Assembly (NCBI GenBank): GCA_051880495.1
Contig: JBJEOB010000056.1
Span: 1 to 64,000 of the forward strand
Direction: 5' to 3'
From: MGBC120314 sp051880495
GTDB taxonomy: Bacteria; Bacillota; Clostridia; Lachnospirales; Lachnospiraceae
Length of the DNA: 64,000 nt
The notes under the pieces are model-generated. The model was not told where the DNA came from, ran no database searches, and saw only the letters and a list, made by a program, of their open reading frames with translations. A program made the position numbers and the translations under genes. How positions within the stretch are numbered: position 1 is the stretch's first letter; the number at the start of each line of letters is the position of its first letter. This document shows, piece by piece, positions 35,448-44,380 of this stretch.

Positions 35448-35524
35448 TTTCCTCTTCCTCATAATTAAATTATTAGTAGTACTATACGTTCGTTGTTACA
35501 TACGATTCATGTCTGTTTATCACA

Positions 35525-36628
35525 TTAATACTTCCTCTGAAAATCCCGGTATTCTTCTCTTAATACCATTCTTTGAGCGTAAGTCACATGAGATGCATTG
35601 GCTACTGTTATCCGCTTAATTGATGCAATTGGACGCCACACATCTTCGGGACGTGAAATATCTCTTGGTCGGTAATCTGCCTTTAACTCGATTTCACTGT
35701 CATAAAATGCCACCTTACCTGTGTGCATTGCAATGTAGCTGTCCCATGCTGCATCAGCACTATCAAACCCTTCCAGAAGTTCCCTACGTGTGGACTTTCC
35801 ATATTTTTCCATCATAAGATAATACCAGGTTGCCATAGTATCTCTCAGCAACTCCAGTCCTTCTTCCTCTGGCAATCCGTCCATACTAATCGGATCTGCT
35901 ACTACAGTATGAATAATGTTGCCCTTATACTTCTTATGCGGATCTGCTAAATAATGGATTACAGGAACAATCTTACAGCCAGTTTCCTTTGCAATCCGAT
36001 AAACACCAGGCCAGAGGTTTAGAATCAGCTTATCCGGAGTCTTGTTCCAAACTCCTTCAGGATACATAAGCAAATCTGCCCCCATATCCATGACCCGTTT
36101 GGCATTTTCTACCGATGCATGACGGCTGGCGGCGACCTTTCGGTTGCACATAACCACACCATTAATATACGCCATCAGGCCATCTATTGTATTAAAATAC
36201 ATTGGCAGACTGCCAAAGAGAATATATGCATGACGACAGGCAAGTACCGTAGCCAGAACATCATCCTTAAATCCGTGGTTTGGACACCAGATTACTGCCT
36301 CAACAGGCAACTTGGCAGACTTGTCCGGTTCATCAATCCCCATTAGGGCGTTTTTGCTCTCAAAAACCTGTTTTCTCTCTAAAAACAGTGGTCCCACCAG
36401 TTTTATCAGTTTGTTAAACTTCCTACGGATGCGTACTGTACGCTTAGATAACACCTCCTCTGCATTTCCCGACATGAGGTAAGCCATCCGGTCTGCCAAT
36501 AAATAAAATAGTGAAGATGGTTTCCTATCTCCCACAATGTCAGAAAGCCCTGTGATGTTACTTCCCATTGCGGTCAGGATTTTTTCGTTTTGTTTTTCTT
36601 TCCAAGTCATTTGAGAACACTTTCTCAC
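35525..36628 (-). CDS. PlsC-like acyltransferase C
   Basis: A 367-residue acyltransferase-fold protein with HX4D at His118 to Asp123 (NHGFKDD) and YPEGVWN near residue 189. It is more divergent than copies A and B and has an N-terminal helical extension. The start is GTG at 36628, with AGGAGG six nt upstream; this site lies in the last codons of the upstream fusion gene, whose stop is 36630-36632. Translational coupling to the fusion is therefore likely. Confidence 0.72.
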   Translation of the reverse strand: MRKCSQMTWKEKQNEKILTAMGSNITGLSDIVGDRKPSSLFYLLADRMAYLMSGNAEEVLSKRTVRIRRKFNKLIKLVGPLFLERKQVFESKNALMGIDEPDKSAKLPVEAVIWCPNHGFKDDVLATVLACRHAYILFGSLPMYFNTIDGLMAYINGVVMCNRKVAASRHASVENAKRVMDMGADLLMYPEGVWNKTPDKLILNLWPGVYRIAKETGCKIVPVIHYLADPHKKYKGNIIHTVVADPISMDGLPEEEGLELLRDTMATWYYLMMEKYGKSTRRELLEGFDSADAAWDSYIAMHTGKVAFYDSEIELKADYRPRDISRPEDVWRPIASIKRITVANASHVTYAQRMVLREEYRDFQRKY

Positions 36629-36629
36629 T

Positions 36630-39600
36630 CTAATCCTCCTCAATTCTCATTAGCCCCATCACACACTCCCTTAACGCCTCATTCTTCTCTGCCAAATCCT
36701 CCTCATACTCCACAACCATCGGCTCACCAATCCGTACAACGGTTCTTTTTCCAAACCACTTACCATATTGGATTGCAATTGGAATAATTGGGGCGCCGGT
36801 TCTTTGTGCAATCGCAACGGCACCATACTTGAATTCCAGTAATGCAACATTCTTATATTCTGCATACCGGTTCTTACGTGTTCCTTCCGGGAAAATCAGA
36901 CAGTTAGCGTTACTCAGAAGTTTTACTTCCATATCTTTTTGAGCCGTTTTACGGCTTTTACTACTGTCTCTGTCAACAAATGTAACACCAAGCCATGCAA
37001 ACATTTTTCCTCGTAATGTATTTTTTATGGTAGACGCCGCCATCCCGGTGAATGCTTTTCCATTTAAAGCTCTTGCAATCAGAAACTGGTCATAATTATC
37101 CAGATGATTGGATACAATCAGCATTCCGTCCTGATAAGGGACATTTTCCCTTCCCTCAATAACAGGATGGAAACAGAACCAAAGAGGAAGACGTCCCAGT
37201 TGATATAGCAAATGAAATCTCTTCTTCGTCTTTTCCAGTTCCTTTTTGGTATCCTTTCCTTTAACGACTGTTTCCCTTAATGTATCTCGATTACTATTTA
37301 AATAAAGAACACGTTCTTCCTTTGAAAGTGTCTTTACATCCATTTCTTCAAACTGCTCAAATGGCGGAAATATCTCTTTTTTCTGTCTATCGATGTTCAG
37401 AATTTCAAAAATTTCTTTCCAGTTCTTTACCCGTCTGATATTCCTGTGCTGTACATTTTTATTATACGGAGCATCAAAAAGTAACACCTGTATCCCTTTT
37501 TCTGCCAGATATAAGGCAACTTCTTCCTTATCCTCTATCATTACATCCACTTTTAGCTTATGGCATGCAAGAAATTTGTCTCTTGGACTGAACTTTTCTG
37601 AACAGTATTGTATCGAACAGAACTCCATTCCGTTCTTTTTCAGCCAATTTTCAAACAAGCTTCTGCTGTATCGTCCTGTCCGGTTTACATTTGTTACAAA
37701 CTTTCTTGCTGTAATTTCATGCAGTTCATTCCCCTCACTGTTAAGTTTTTGTATCACTTCCACTGCATCCTGCCTTGGAGGACAGTTCTTACTATAATCA
37801 ACAAAATATTTTAGTCCGAATAGAAATTCCTTGTGTTTATCACATCCAAACATGCTGCATACGTCATAGGCACATTCATTTACCGGCGGTTTTCGAAAAA
37901 ATTCTTCTCCCTTCGTCCGGTTGAATTCCCACATATCCGTCAGTACCCCATCTGCATCTACGCCAATGACAAGTGATGTTTCCTTCATCTGTTGCAAATT
38001 TTTCTGAATCTGGCAGTTATCCACCTTAAACAATTTTGTTTCCGGGAGTTGTTCCTGCACTTCGATGTAATATGGTATAGATTCCCTTGTAAGATGATTT
38101 GTACAAAGTGTCATTATCTCTTGCTTTATCTGCTCAATATCACTTAACGGATTATGTAAGGTAATAATTGCCGCAACCCTTTTATGACCACCGGCATCTT
38201 CTGTCCCAACAACCGCGCAGTCTCTGACCGCTTTATGCTGCATGATTACTTTCTTAATCTTTGACGGATACACCTGTTCTCCGTTAATCTTTAGCATATC
38301 CTTGATACGGTCTACAAAGAAAAGGACACCATCCTGATTCACATATCCCAAATCACCTGTGTGAAGCCATACTTTTCCATCATCGTGCTTTCTTAAGGTA
38401 ATTGAATTTTCTTCTTCATCATTCAGATATCCCTGCATGATGGACGGACCGGAAAAACAGATTTCACCGCACTCGCCATAAGTACATTCAAAAACAGTTC
38501 CGTTTTCCCCATCCTTGACAATCTTCATATCCATGTTAATCAAAGGAATTCCAAGACTTCCAATGATATTTGGTTCAAATGTGTTTGTAAGTGAACAGGA
38601 GCCTTCCGTTGCTCCCAGAGACTGGCTGACCTTAATCCTGGCATTATGTTCCTTTAAGAAGTCCATTGTCTTGTCAAGAAACTTTAGCGACATTTCCTCG
38701 CCGCCAAGAACATAGTATTTTAGAGAAGATAAATCTGTATGCGCAAATTCTTTTACTTCCAGAATATCTCTTCCGATTTTAGGCACACCAAATAAAAACG
38801 CCGGACGGTGTTTTTGAATGAGTTTTGGTAATTCTTTTTTCCGGTATTTTGAAACTAATACAACCTTGCCGCCTGCACGCAGAATCAGTATAATACAGTT
38901 ATTTAGCCCAAGAATATGAAACAATGGCGGAATTGTAATAATTGCATCACCACGTTCAAAATCCTGTATTGTTGCCTCAAAGGCATCATCATTTCTATTG
39001 ATGTTTTCATGCGTCAATAAAGTCGATTTACCCATTCCGGTGGTTCCGCCGGTGTGTATGATGGTAGAAATTTCCGTATATGACTTTATGACTTCCTGAT
39101 TTTTACTTTGGCAAATACATTCCTTATGCGTAATGAACCGTTCATCTGACGGCATGTCAAATCTTGCGCCTTCATTTTTTAACAGTCTGCTGCCAACTTT
39201 TGTTCCCAGAAAACCGATTCCAAGCTTTGTTTTCATTGACTCCACACAGGAACAATCCAATGAATCATCTAATGGAATTACCACTACTTTTTCAACAGAT
39301 GAATCATCCAGAATGCTTTGCAGATTTCTTTTAGGCTGGTTCATTCCGATCATGATGACAATCTTACTCTTCTCAACCGTTAAATAATGCTTCATTTCTT
39401 CCGGTGAAGAATACACATGCATCATGCTTGGAACTGCACCAATTTCCTGTGCCGCAAAATAGAAATAGATGGAAGACGGAACATTTGGGGAGCAAATCGT
39501 TATTACGTCATTTTTTTCAACCCCCAGCCATGTCAATACCTTGGCATTAATATCTACATTCTTTATCAGCTCATCATAAGTAATTTCCACGCCATAATAA

Positions 39601-40172
39601 TCAATGGCGACTTCATATAAAAAGTCCCTGTTGTTATCGCATATATGCCGGAAAATAGACTTCTTCTCTTTTCCAAACCTCTCCAAATCTTTCCCGGCTC
39701 TTTTGTTATAATTCTTTAACCATATTTTATCTTTGGAAGGAGAATCTGTTATGGCTGTATCTTTCTCCATAATCGGTGAAAAATTGTGCTCGATTATTTT
39801 CTTAAGATTTTTCTCCAAATCTTTTGATTCCTGATTGAGACTGATAAATTCCACATACTCATCCAAAACAGTACTTAAAATTTCATCATCAAATGACAGG
39901 ACATAATCAATATGGTTTTTCGAAATATGTTCTTCCATCCTGTCTCTTTGCAGAATCACATAATGGTAAGGAAATCCTATTGCCTCCAGCTTTCTTTTGG
40001 AGTGATTTACTTCCTTTCTCCAAAGATTCATTGATTCAAACAAATCATATTTCTGCTCATCCATAAGCACATATATGTTGTTTATTTCACTCTTTAATTC
40101 TTCAAAAATTTTAAAATTCTTTTCTTTTTCTCTATATCGAAGGATATCTGTGTACTTTATTAAAAATCGCAT
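36630..40172 (-). CDS. Ligase-HAD nucleotidase-PlsC fusion protein
   Basis: A 1180-residue multidomain protein. Residues 1-140 are a charged helical region I do not recognise. Residues 150-725 form an AMP-binding acyl-CoA/acyl-ACP synthetase-like domain (HTGGTTGMGKSTLLTH, GYLND, LHTGDLGYVNQDG). Residues 734-925 form a HAD nucleotidase-like domain (GVDADGVLTD, HEITARKFV, MIEDK). Residues 990-1180 form a PlsC acyltransferase with HX4D His1023 to Asp1028 (NHLDNYD) and FPEGTR near 1094. It may activate an acyl group, process a phosphorylated intermediate and transfer the acyl chain; that sequence is inference. The ATG at 40172 is preferred to TTG at 40187. Confidence 0.8.
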   Translation of the reverse strand: MRFLIKYTDILRYREKEKNFKIFEELKSEINNIYVLMDEQKYDLFESMNLWRKEVNHSKRKLEAIGFPYHYVILQRDRMEEHISKNHIDYVLSFDDEILSTVLDEYVEFISLNQESKDLEKNLKKIIEHNFSPIMEKDTAITDSPSKDKIWLKNYNKRAGKDLERFGKEKKSIFRHICDNNRDFLYEVAIDYYGVEITYDELIKNVDINAKVLTWLGVEKNDVITICSPNVPSSIYFYFAAQEIGAVPSMMHVYSSPEEMKHYLTVEKSKIVIMIGMNQPKRNLQSILDDSSVEKVVVIPLDDSLDCSCVESMKTKLGIGFLGTKVGSRLLKNEGARFDMPSDERFITHKECICQSKNQEVIKSYTEISTIIHTGGTTGMGKSTLLTHENINRNDDAFEATIQDFERGDAIITIPPLFHILGLNNCIILILRAGGKVVLVSKYRKKELPKLIQKHRPAFLFGVPKIGRDILEVKEFAHTDLSSLKYYVLGGEEMSLKFLDKTMDFLKEHNARIKVSQSLGATEGSCSLTNTFEPNIIGSLGIPLINMDMKIVKDGENGTVFECTYGECGEICFSGPSIMQGYLNDEEENSITLRKHDDGKVWLHTGDLGYVNQDGVLFFVDRIKDMLKINGEQVYPSKIKKVIMQHKAVRDCAVVGTEDAGGHKRVAAIITLHNPLSDIEQIKQEIMTLCTNHLTRESIPYYIEVQEQLPETKLFKVDNCQIQKNLQQMKETSLVIGVDADGVLTDMWEFNRTKGEEFFRKPPVNECAYDVCSMFGCDKHKEFLFGLKYFVDYSKNCPPRQDAVEVIQKLNSEGNELHEITARKFVTNVNRTGRYSRSLFENWLKKNGMEFCSIQYCSEKFSPRDKFLACHKLKVDVMIEDKEEVALYLAEKGIQVLLFDAPYNKNVQHRNIRRVKNWKEIFEILNIDRQKKEIFPPFEQFEEMDVKTLSKEERVLYLNSNRDTLRETVVKGKDTKKELEKTKKRFHLLYQLGRLPLWFCFHPVIEGRENVPYQDGMLIVSNHLDNYDQFLIARALNGKAFTGMAASTIKNTLRGKMFAWLGVTFVDRDSSKSRKTAQKDMEVKLLSNANCLIFPEGTRKNRYAEYKNVALLEFKYGAVAIAQRTGAPIIPIAIQYGKWFGKRTVVRIGEPMVVEYEEDLAEKNEALRECVMGLMRIEED

Positions 40173-40183
40173 ATTCTTTTCTC

Positions 40184-40786
40184 TCAATCATCTAGTATAG
40201 ATACTTTACTGATATTTTCGTATACATCTTTCCAACCGAATACTCTGATGATATTCTTATGTTGTACTTCCTGATTATAAGGTGTATCCATCATTAGCAC
40301 CTGTACACCATTCTCTGCAAGATACATTACAATTTCCGGTCGATCATCAATCATTAAATCAACTCCAAGCCTATTGCATGCATCATATTTTTCCTTTGGT
40401 CCGTTCTTTTCTGAGCAAAATGTGATGCTTGAAAATTCAAACCCATTGTGTTCACACCATTCCACGAACCATTTCTGACTAGTTTTTCCTATAAAATTTT
40501 TATACGTTACAAATTTTCTGGCTGTAATTTCATGAAGAATATGTCCTTCAGACTTCAACTTATTAAGTATTTCTACAGCATTATCACGAGGTTCATATTC
40601 TTTACAATATTTAGGAAAATATCGTATTCCATATACCAGTTCGGCCATCTGTCCTACATCAAAAATATCTTTTACAGTATAACCAGAATAATTAACAATC
40701 TCCTTCTTGAAGAATTTTTTCCCGTTTTGAAAATTAAACTCCTGCATATCAGTGAGTACACCGTCTGCATCCACCCCAATAATCAT
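40184..40786 (-). CDS. HAD-superfamily 5'-nucleotidase-like protein
   Basis: A 200-residue protein of the NT5C/YqfW-like HAD group. Motif I is GVDADGVLTD (Asp nucleophile and Asp+2), motif II Thr lies in HEITARKF, and motif IV is MIDDRPE. It is a full-length paralog of the central domain of the fusion protein encoded immediately downstream. It starts 4 bp after the ligase-ACP-PlsC gene and ends 11 bp before the fusion gene, so all three are probably one operon. The substrate is unknown; a phosphate ester is expected. Confidence 0.78.
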   Translation of the reverse strand: MIIGVDADGVLTDMQEFNFQNGKKFFKKEIVNYSGYTVKDIFDVGQMAELVYGIRYFPKYCKEYEPRDNAVEILNKLKSEGHILHEITARKFVTYKNFIGKTSQKWFVEWCEHNGFEFSSITFCSEKNGPKEKYDACNRLGVDLMIDDRPEIVMYLAENGVQVLMMDTPYNQEVQHKNIIRVFGWKDVYENISKVSILDD

Positions 40787-40790
40787 TCCT

Positions 40791-43379
40791 CTAGTTCTCC
40801 TTACACAGTTCTTCTACATCAACTCGTATTAACTCTGTTAATTCAGACACATCCGAAGTAGTAGGATAAATTGGTTTTCCAATTGATACTTTCACCGTTT
40901 TTTTCTTCCAAGAGAAAAATGGTTTATTCCTTGTTGCAGGCCATATTTGATAACTTCCTGAAATACCAATGGGAATAATCGGTACACCTGTTGTAATAGC
41001 CGAGCTTGCCGCACCATGTGTAAATCTACCCATTTTACCGCTTCTGCTTCTTGTGCCTTCCGGAAAGACTACCGCAGAATAACCATTTTCCCGGATATAT
41101 TTGTTTAGTGTAACAAGAGCCATTGCAGCATTTCCCTTTCTCTCTACAGGAATTGCTCCCAACGCATGAAATACCTTTTCCATTCCTCTCTGTTGTACTA
41201 ATTCTTTTGCTGCCAGACAGCACATTTTGTATACATGCTTATAGCCATATTTCAAAATCATTGCTTTATATACGCACATAATGTCCAGATGACTATTATG
41301 ATTTGCAACCAAAATACATGGTTTATCAATAAGGTTTTCCAAACCCTTATATTGAACTTTGCAAATGCCATTTAAAACCCGCACAAGCTGTTTTACATTT
41401 TGAATATCTTTTTTAGAACGTTTTGCAAGGTAACATTCATCTTCTTCTACGCTACGGCCCAGCTTGACACTTTGTTTCTTTTCAATACATTTTACCAAAT
41501 CGGAAATTGTAATAATCTTTGACCACTCATTCAAGAAATTTATGCCATAACAGATTTCAATTTCAGTCTGAAGTCCATAAATGCCTAACGAATCCAGTCC
41601 TAGGTCCTCCTTGATTCTTGTATCAGAATTCATTATCTCTTCTCTTCCCATGACCTTACATACTAACTGAATTACCTTTTCTTCCACACTACTGTTTAGA
41701 CTGTCTTGATATGTTTGCCCATCTGCCAAATCTCGTTCAAGTAATGCCTTTTTTTGCAGTTCGAATCTTTTGACCTTTCCTACACTGGTCAATGGTAGTT
41801 TTTCAATAAACTCAATATGATCCAGTTTATATAACTGACTGGCACCAGAAGATAATTCTCGGAGTTCTGACACAATTGTCATAAGCTGTGTGTTTTCCAT
41901 CCCGCTCGTCTGAACAAACATGTAAACCTCATCATAGTTACTATTTTCTTTAAGACAACCACAGCAAGCCATTTCAACCTGTGTAATTCTTTCTTTATAG
42001 TAGTTTTCAACATCTGTTGGAGACACTTTCTTCCCATTATGCAAAAGAATAGATTCCTTAACCCTTCCGGTTACATACAGATTATCTTTTTTATCCACAT
42101 ATCCATAATCACCTGTTTTGAAATATTCGTTATCAAAACTGCTTTCTGTCAACTCATCATCTCTGAAATATCCTTTCATAATAAGTTCACTCTTAATGTA
42201 TATTTCCCCTATACCGTCCTGATTAGGATTATGAATATATACTTCAATTTCCGGATTGCGTTTTATATTACCTGCCATCAAAACAGGGTATCTGTCAAAC
42301 ACACCTGTCGAAACTGCCGGAACATTCGTTTCAGTTGAAGCATAAAAATTAGCCCAATTCAACCCCAAATCTATGAAAAACTTAGATGTCGAGGCACGAC
42401 AAAGAGACGCACCAGTTCCAATAGTACGTATATTTCTTCCAAACACCTTTCTGGTGATAAACGGAAATATTTTCTTTCCTACATTGATTCCAAAATTCTT
42501 CCTCATGCAGCCTGAGAAGTTCAACAAAAATAGTATTAAACCTTCTGCCAATTTACCCTTTTGGCGTATAGTTTCGCGAATCTTGTCTTCCATCATTTCA
42601 AACACTTTAGGAATCATGCCAAATCCATCAGGTTCATAATCCAGCAAAGCACCCAATAATTTATCAGGGGTCATATTTTCTATCATTCCAAGTTCAGAGC
42701 CACACGACAAAAAAGCATGTATCGTAGCAAACCCTGCAATATGATTCAATGGGAACACATGAAGATATTTATACGTTGATTTCCATTTAACATTACGTAC
42801 AAATATCTCAGAAGCCATCATTACTGATTTGTATGTAACTTTGATGCCTTTCATGGAAGCCGTTGTTCCTGACGAAAACAAAACAGCTATTACATCCTTT
42901 TCCGGATCTGCTGTAGCAGTTCTTGTTACCTTATAATCAGAATCCGGAAATAGTTCATACTTAGATTCTTTATCACATAATTTATAAATAGGGATTCCAG
43001 CTTTATTCTCCTGTTCAATCACAAAATAAAGCCTTTCTGTCACAAACACCGCCCTTACATCAGCAAATTTTAACAATCTGTTTATTTCGCCATGCGGCAA
43101 AGACGCATCAATCAACACCACCGTTATATTCGAATACTCTAATCCAAGTGATGCCAAAACCGCCTGTGGGGAATGAGGCGATACAATGGCAACTCTGTCT
43201 CCTGCAACTACGCCTGATTTATCAAGCATTTTTTTCATTTCACTACATCCCGACAGAATATCACCATAGGAGGTAGTTGTTATCATTCCTCCTTCTCTCA
43301 AAAACGCGATTGCTGTTTTATCATTGTACGTTTTAGCTAATTTTGTTATTTTTTCAATAAATATCTCGTGTTGATTCAA
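40791..43379 (-). CDS. Acyl ligase-ACP-PlsC fusion protein
   Basis: An 862-residue multidomain protein. Residues 1-545 are an AMP-binding adenylate-forming domain (LFSSGTTASMKG at 168-178, YASTET at 346, KTGDYGYVD, final Lys535 in SVGK). Residues 565-635 are an acyl carrier domain with phosphopantetheine site Ser597 in GLDSLG. Residues 675-862 are a PlsC acyltransferase with HX4D His694 to Asp699 (NHNSHLD) and FPEGTR at 772. The order suggests activation, carrier loading and acyl transfer by one chain, like E. coli Aas but with a built-in carrier and reversed domain order. The start is TTG, 8 nt after AGGAGG. It is the first gene after the predicted invertible promoter. Confidence 0.85.
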   Translation of the reverse strand: MNQHEIFIEKITKLAKTYNDKTAIAFLREGGMITTTSYGDILSGCSEMKKMLDKSGVVAGDRVAIVSPHSPQAVLASLGLEYSNITVVLIDASLPHGEINRLLKFADVRAVFVTERLYFVIEQENKAGIPIYKLCDKESKYELFPDSDYKVTRTATADPEKDVIAVLFSSGTTASMKGIKVTYKSVMMASEIFVRNVKWKSTYKYLHVFPLNHIAGFATIHAFLSCGSELGMIENMTPDKLLGALLDYEPDGFGMIPKVFEMMEDKIRETIRQKGKLAEGLILFLLNFSGCMRKNFGINVGKKIFPFITRKVFGRNIRTIGTGASLCRASTSKFFIDLGLNWANFYASTETNVPAVSTGVFDRYPVLMAGNIKRNPEIEVYIHNPNQDGIGEIYIKSELIMKGYFRDDELTESSFDNEYFKTGDYGYVDKKDNLYVTGRVKESILLHNGKKVSPTDVENYYKERITQVEMACCGCLKENSNYDEVYMFVQTSGMENTQLMTIVSELRELSSGASQLYKLDHIEFIEKLPLTSVGKVKRFELQKKALLERDLADGQTYQDSLNSSVEEKVIQLVCKVMGREEIMNSDTRIKEDLGLDSLGIYGLQTEIEICYGINFLNEWSKIITISDLVKCIEKKQSVKLGRSVEEDECYLAKRSKKDIQNVKQLVRVLNGICKVQYKGLENLIDKPCILVANHNSHLDIMCVYKAMILKYGYKHVYKMCCLAAKELVQQRGMEKVFHALGAIPVERKGNAAMALVTLNKYIRENGYSAVVFPEGTRSRSGKMGRFTHGAASSAITTGVPIIPIGISGSYQIWPATRNKPFFSWKKKTVKVSIGKPIYPTTSDVSELTELIRVDVEELCKEN

Positions 43380-43464
43380 GATTTGTTCCTCCTAATGATG
43401 CATTTACATTCTTTTATCAGCACAATGCTTCTGAATGTTTATCATTCGCATTACTCATTATACG

Positions 43465-43494
43465 TTGTTTCAGAAAGTAGACATTCTGAAACAA
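43465..43494. other. Candidate recombination site 1
   Basis: Arms TTGTTTCAGAA (43465-43475) and TTCTGAAACAA (43484-43494) are a perfect inverted repeat around the asymmetric core AGTAGACA. The central dinucleotide is AG. Site 2 carries the core in opposite orientation. Confidence 0.6.
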
Positions 43495-43506
43495 TTAGTT
43501 TATAAT
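43478..43506 (+). promoter_or_regulatory. Promoter spanning site 1 and the invertible segment
   Basis: TAGACA (43478-43483, inside the site core) and TATAAT (43501-43506, inside the segment) are 17 bp apart. In this assembly the promoter points to the plus strand, away from the ligase operon. Inversion would place the same TATAAT 17 bp from the TAGACA of site 2, pointing into the operon. Confidence 0.5.
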
Positions 43507-43569
43507 AATTTTGGTGAAAAAAATAACAGAATATGTATCGATTTATAATAATTTTACTAAACTAATAAA

Positions 43570-43599
43570 GCGTTTCAGAATGTCTACTTATTTAAACAA
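43570..43599. other. Candidate recombination site 2
   Basis: Arm GCGTTTCAGAA, core TGTCTACT and a degenerate arm TATTTAAACAA. It shares an 18-bp exact inverted match with site 1 (43572-43589 versus 43475-43492). The core overlaps the stop codon of the recombinase gene; because that stop lies within the shared 18 bp, inversion would keep it. Confidence 0.58.
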
Positions 43600-44213
43600 A
43601 TATTTTCCATATCCGACTCTTCCTGATACTCCTTGCATCTTCGATAAAAAGTCGCATAACTCATATGCAAATCATCCGCAGCCTTTCGAACGGTAACCTC
43701 TCCGTTAAGCCACATCAGGTAATACTTTTCAAACCCATCCGGTAAAGGATTTTTCTGGCAGCCAAACTTTACTCCTCGTCCTTTGGCTGCAGCAATTCCT
43801 TCCGCCTGACGCTGTCGTATAAATGTCCTTTCTGTCTCCGCCACATACGCAAGAATCTGTAATACCAAATCCGCTATGAAAACACCCGTCAAATCTCCAT
43901 GCCCCACGTTGGTATTCAGAAGAGGCATGTCAATTACCTGAATGTCTGCACCTATTTCTTTTGTGATTTTTCGCCATTGCTCCAGGATTTCACCATAGTT
44001 TCTTCCCAGTCTGTCAATGCTTTTTACAATCAGTAAATCTCCCTTCTTTAACTTTTTAAGCAGCTTACAATACTGTGGTCTTGAGAAATCTTTTCCGGAT
44101 AATTTATCCAGAAAAATGTTTTTCTGTTTAATCCCACATTCTTTCATTGCAATAAACTGACGTTCCGGATTCTGCTCTCTTGTAGACACCCGGATATATC
44201 CATATTTTTCCAT
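43584..44213 (-). CDS. Small serine recombinase (resolvase/invertase family)
   Basis: A 209-residue recombinase of the Hin/Pin/TnpR size class. The N-terminal catalytic domain starts YGYIRVSTREQNPERQ with the nucleophilic Ser near residue 9. IVKSIDRLGRNYGEI carries the conserved arginines, and the long E-helix follows (QILAYVAETERTFIRQRQAEGIAAAK). The C-terminal helix-turn-helix is TVRKAADDLHMSYATFYRRCKEY. The ATG at 44213 has GGAGG 8 nt upstream. Its 3' end overlaps one of two inverted 30-bp sites, which fits a DNA invertase acting on its own flank. Confidence 0.88.
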   Translation of the reverse strand: MEKYGYIRVSTREQNPERQFIAMKECGIKQKNIFLDKLSGKDFSRPQYCKLLKKLKKGDLLIVKSIDRLGRNYGEILEQWRKITKEIGADIQVIDMPLLNTNVGHGDLTGVFIADLVLQILAYVAETERTFIRQRQAEGIAAAKGRGVKFGCQKNPLPDGFEKYYLMWLNGEVTVRKAADDLHMSYATFYRRCKEYQEESDMENICLNK

Positions 44214-44289
44214 TAGTTCTGCCTCCTTTATAACCATTATTCAAATTATAAAAGCAGACTATTCCACGCTTATTTTTATTTCTGTAAAA

Positions 44290-44371
44290 AGTGTACTTAA
44301 AATAAGTTCATTTTTATATTTTATCACAGAATATACTTAAAATGTACTTAAATAAAACTTATTTTGTATTG
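44290..44371. promoter_or_regulatory. Repeated TACTTAAA motifs in the divergent intergenic region
   Basis: TACTTAAAATAAGTT occurs near 44294, with further ATACTTAAAAT and GTACTTAAAT copies and an inverted ACTTATTTT up to 44365. They lie between the recombinase gene and the ribbon-helix-helix gene and could be operators for the latter. Confidence 0.35.
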
Positions 44372-44380
44372 GAGATTTTT

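Noticed and set aside
43465..43494. Simple operator palindrome only
   Set aside because: Not excluded, but the second inverted site with matching core, the adjacent recombinase and the promoter geometry fit a recombination site better.
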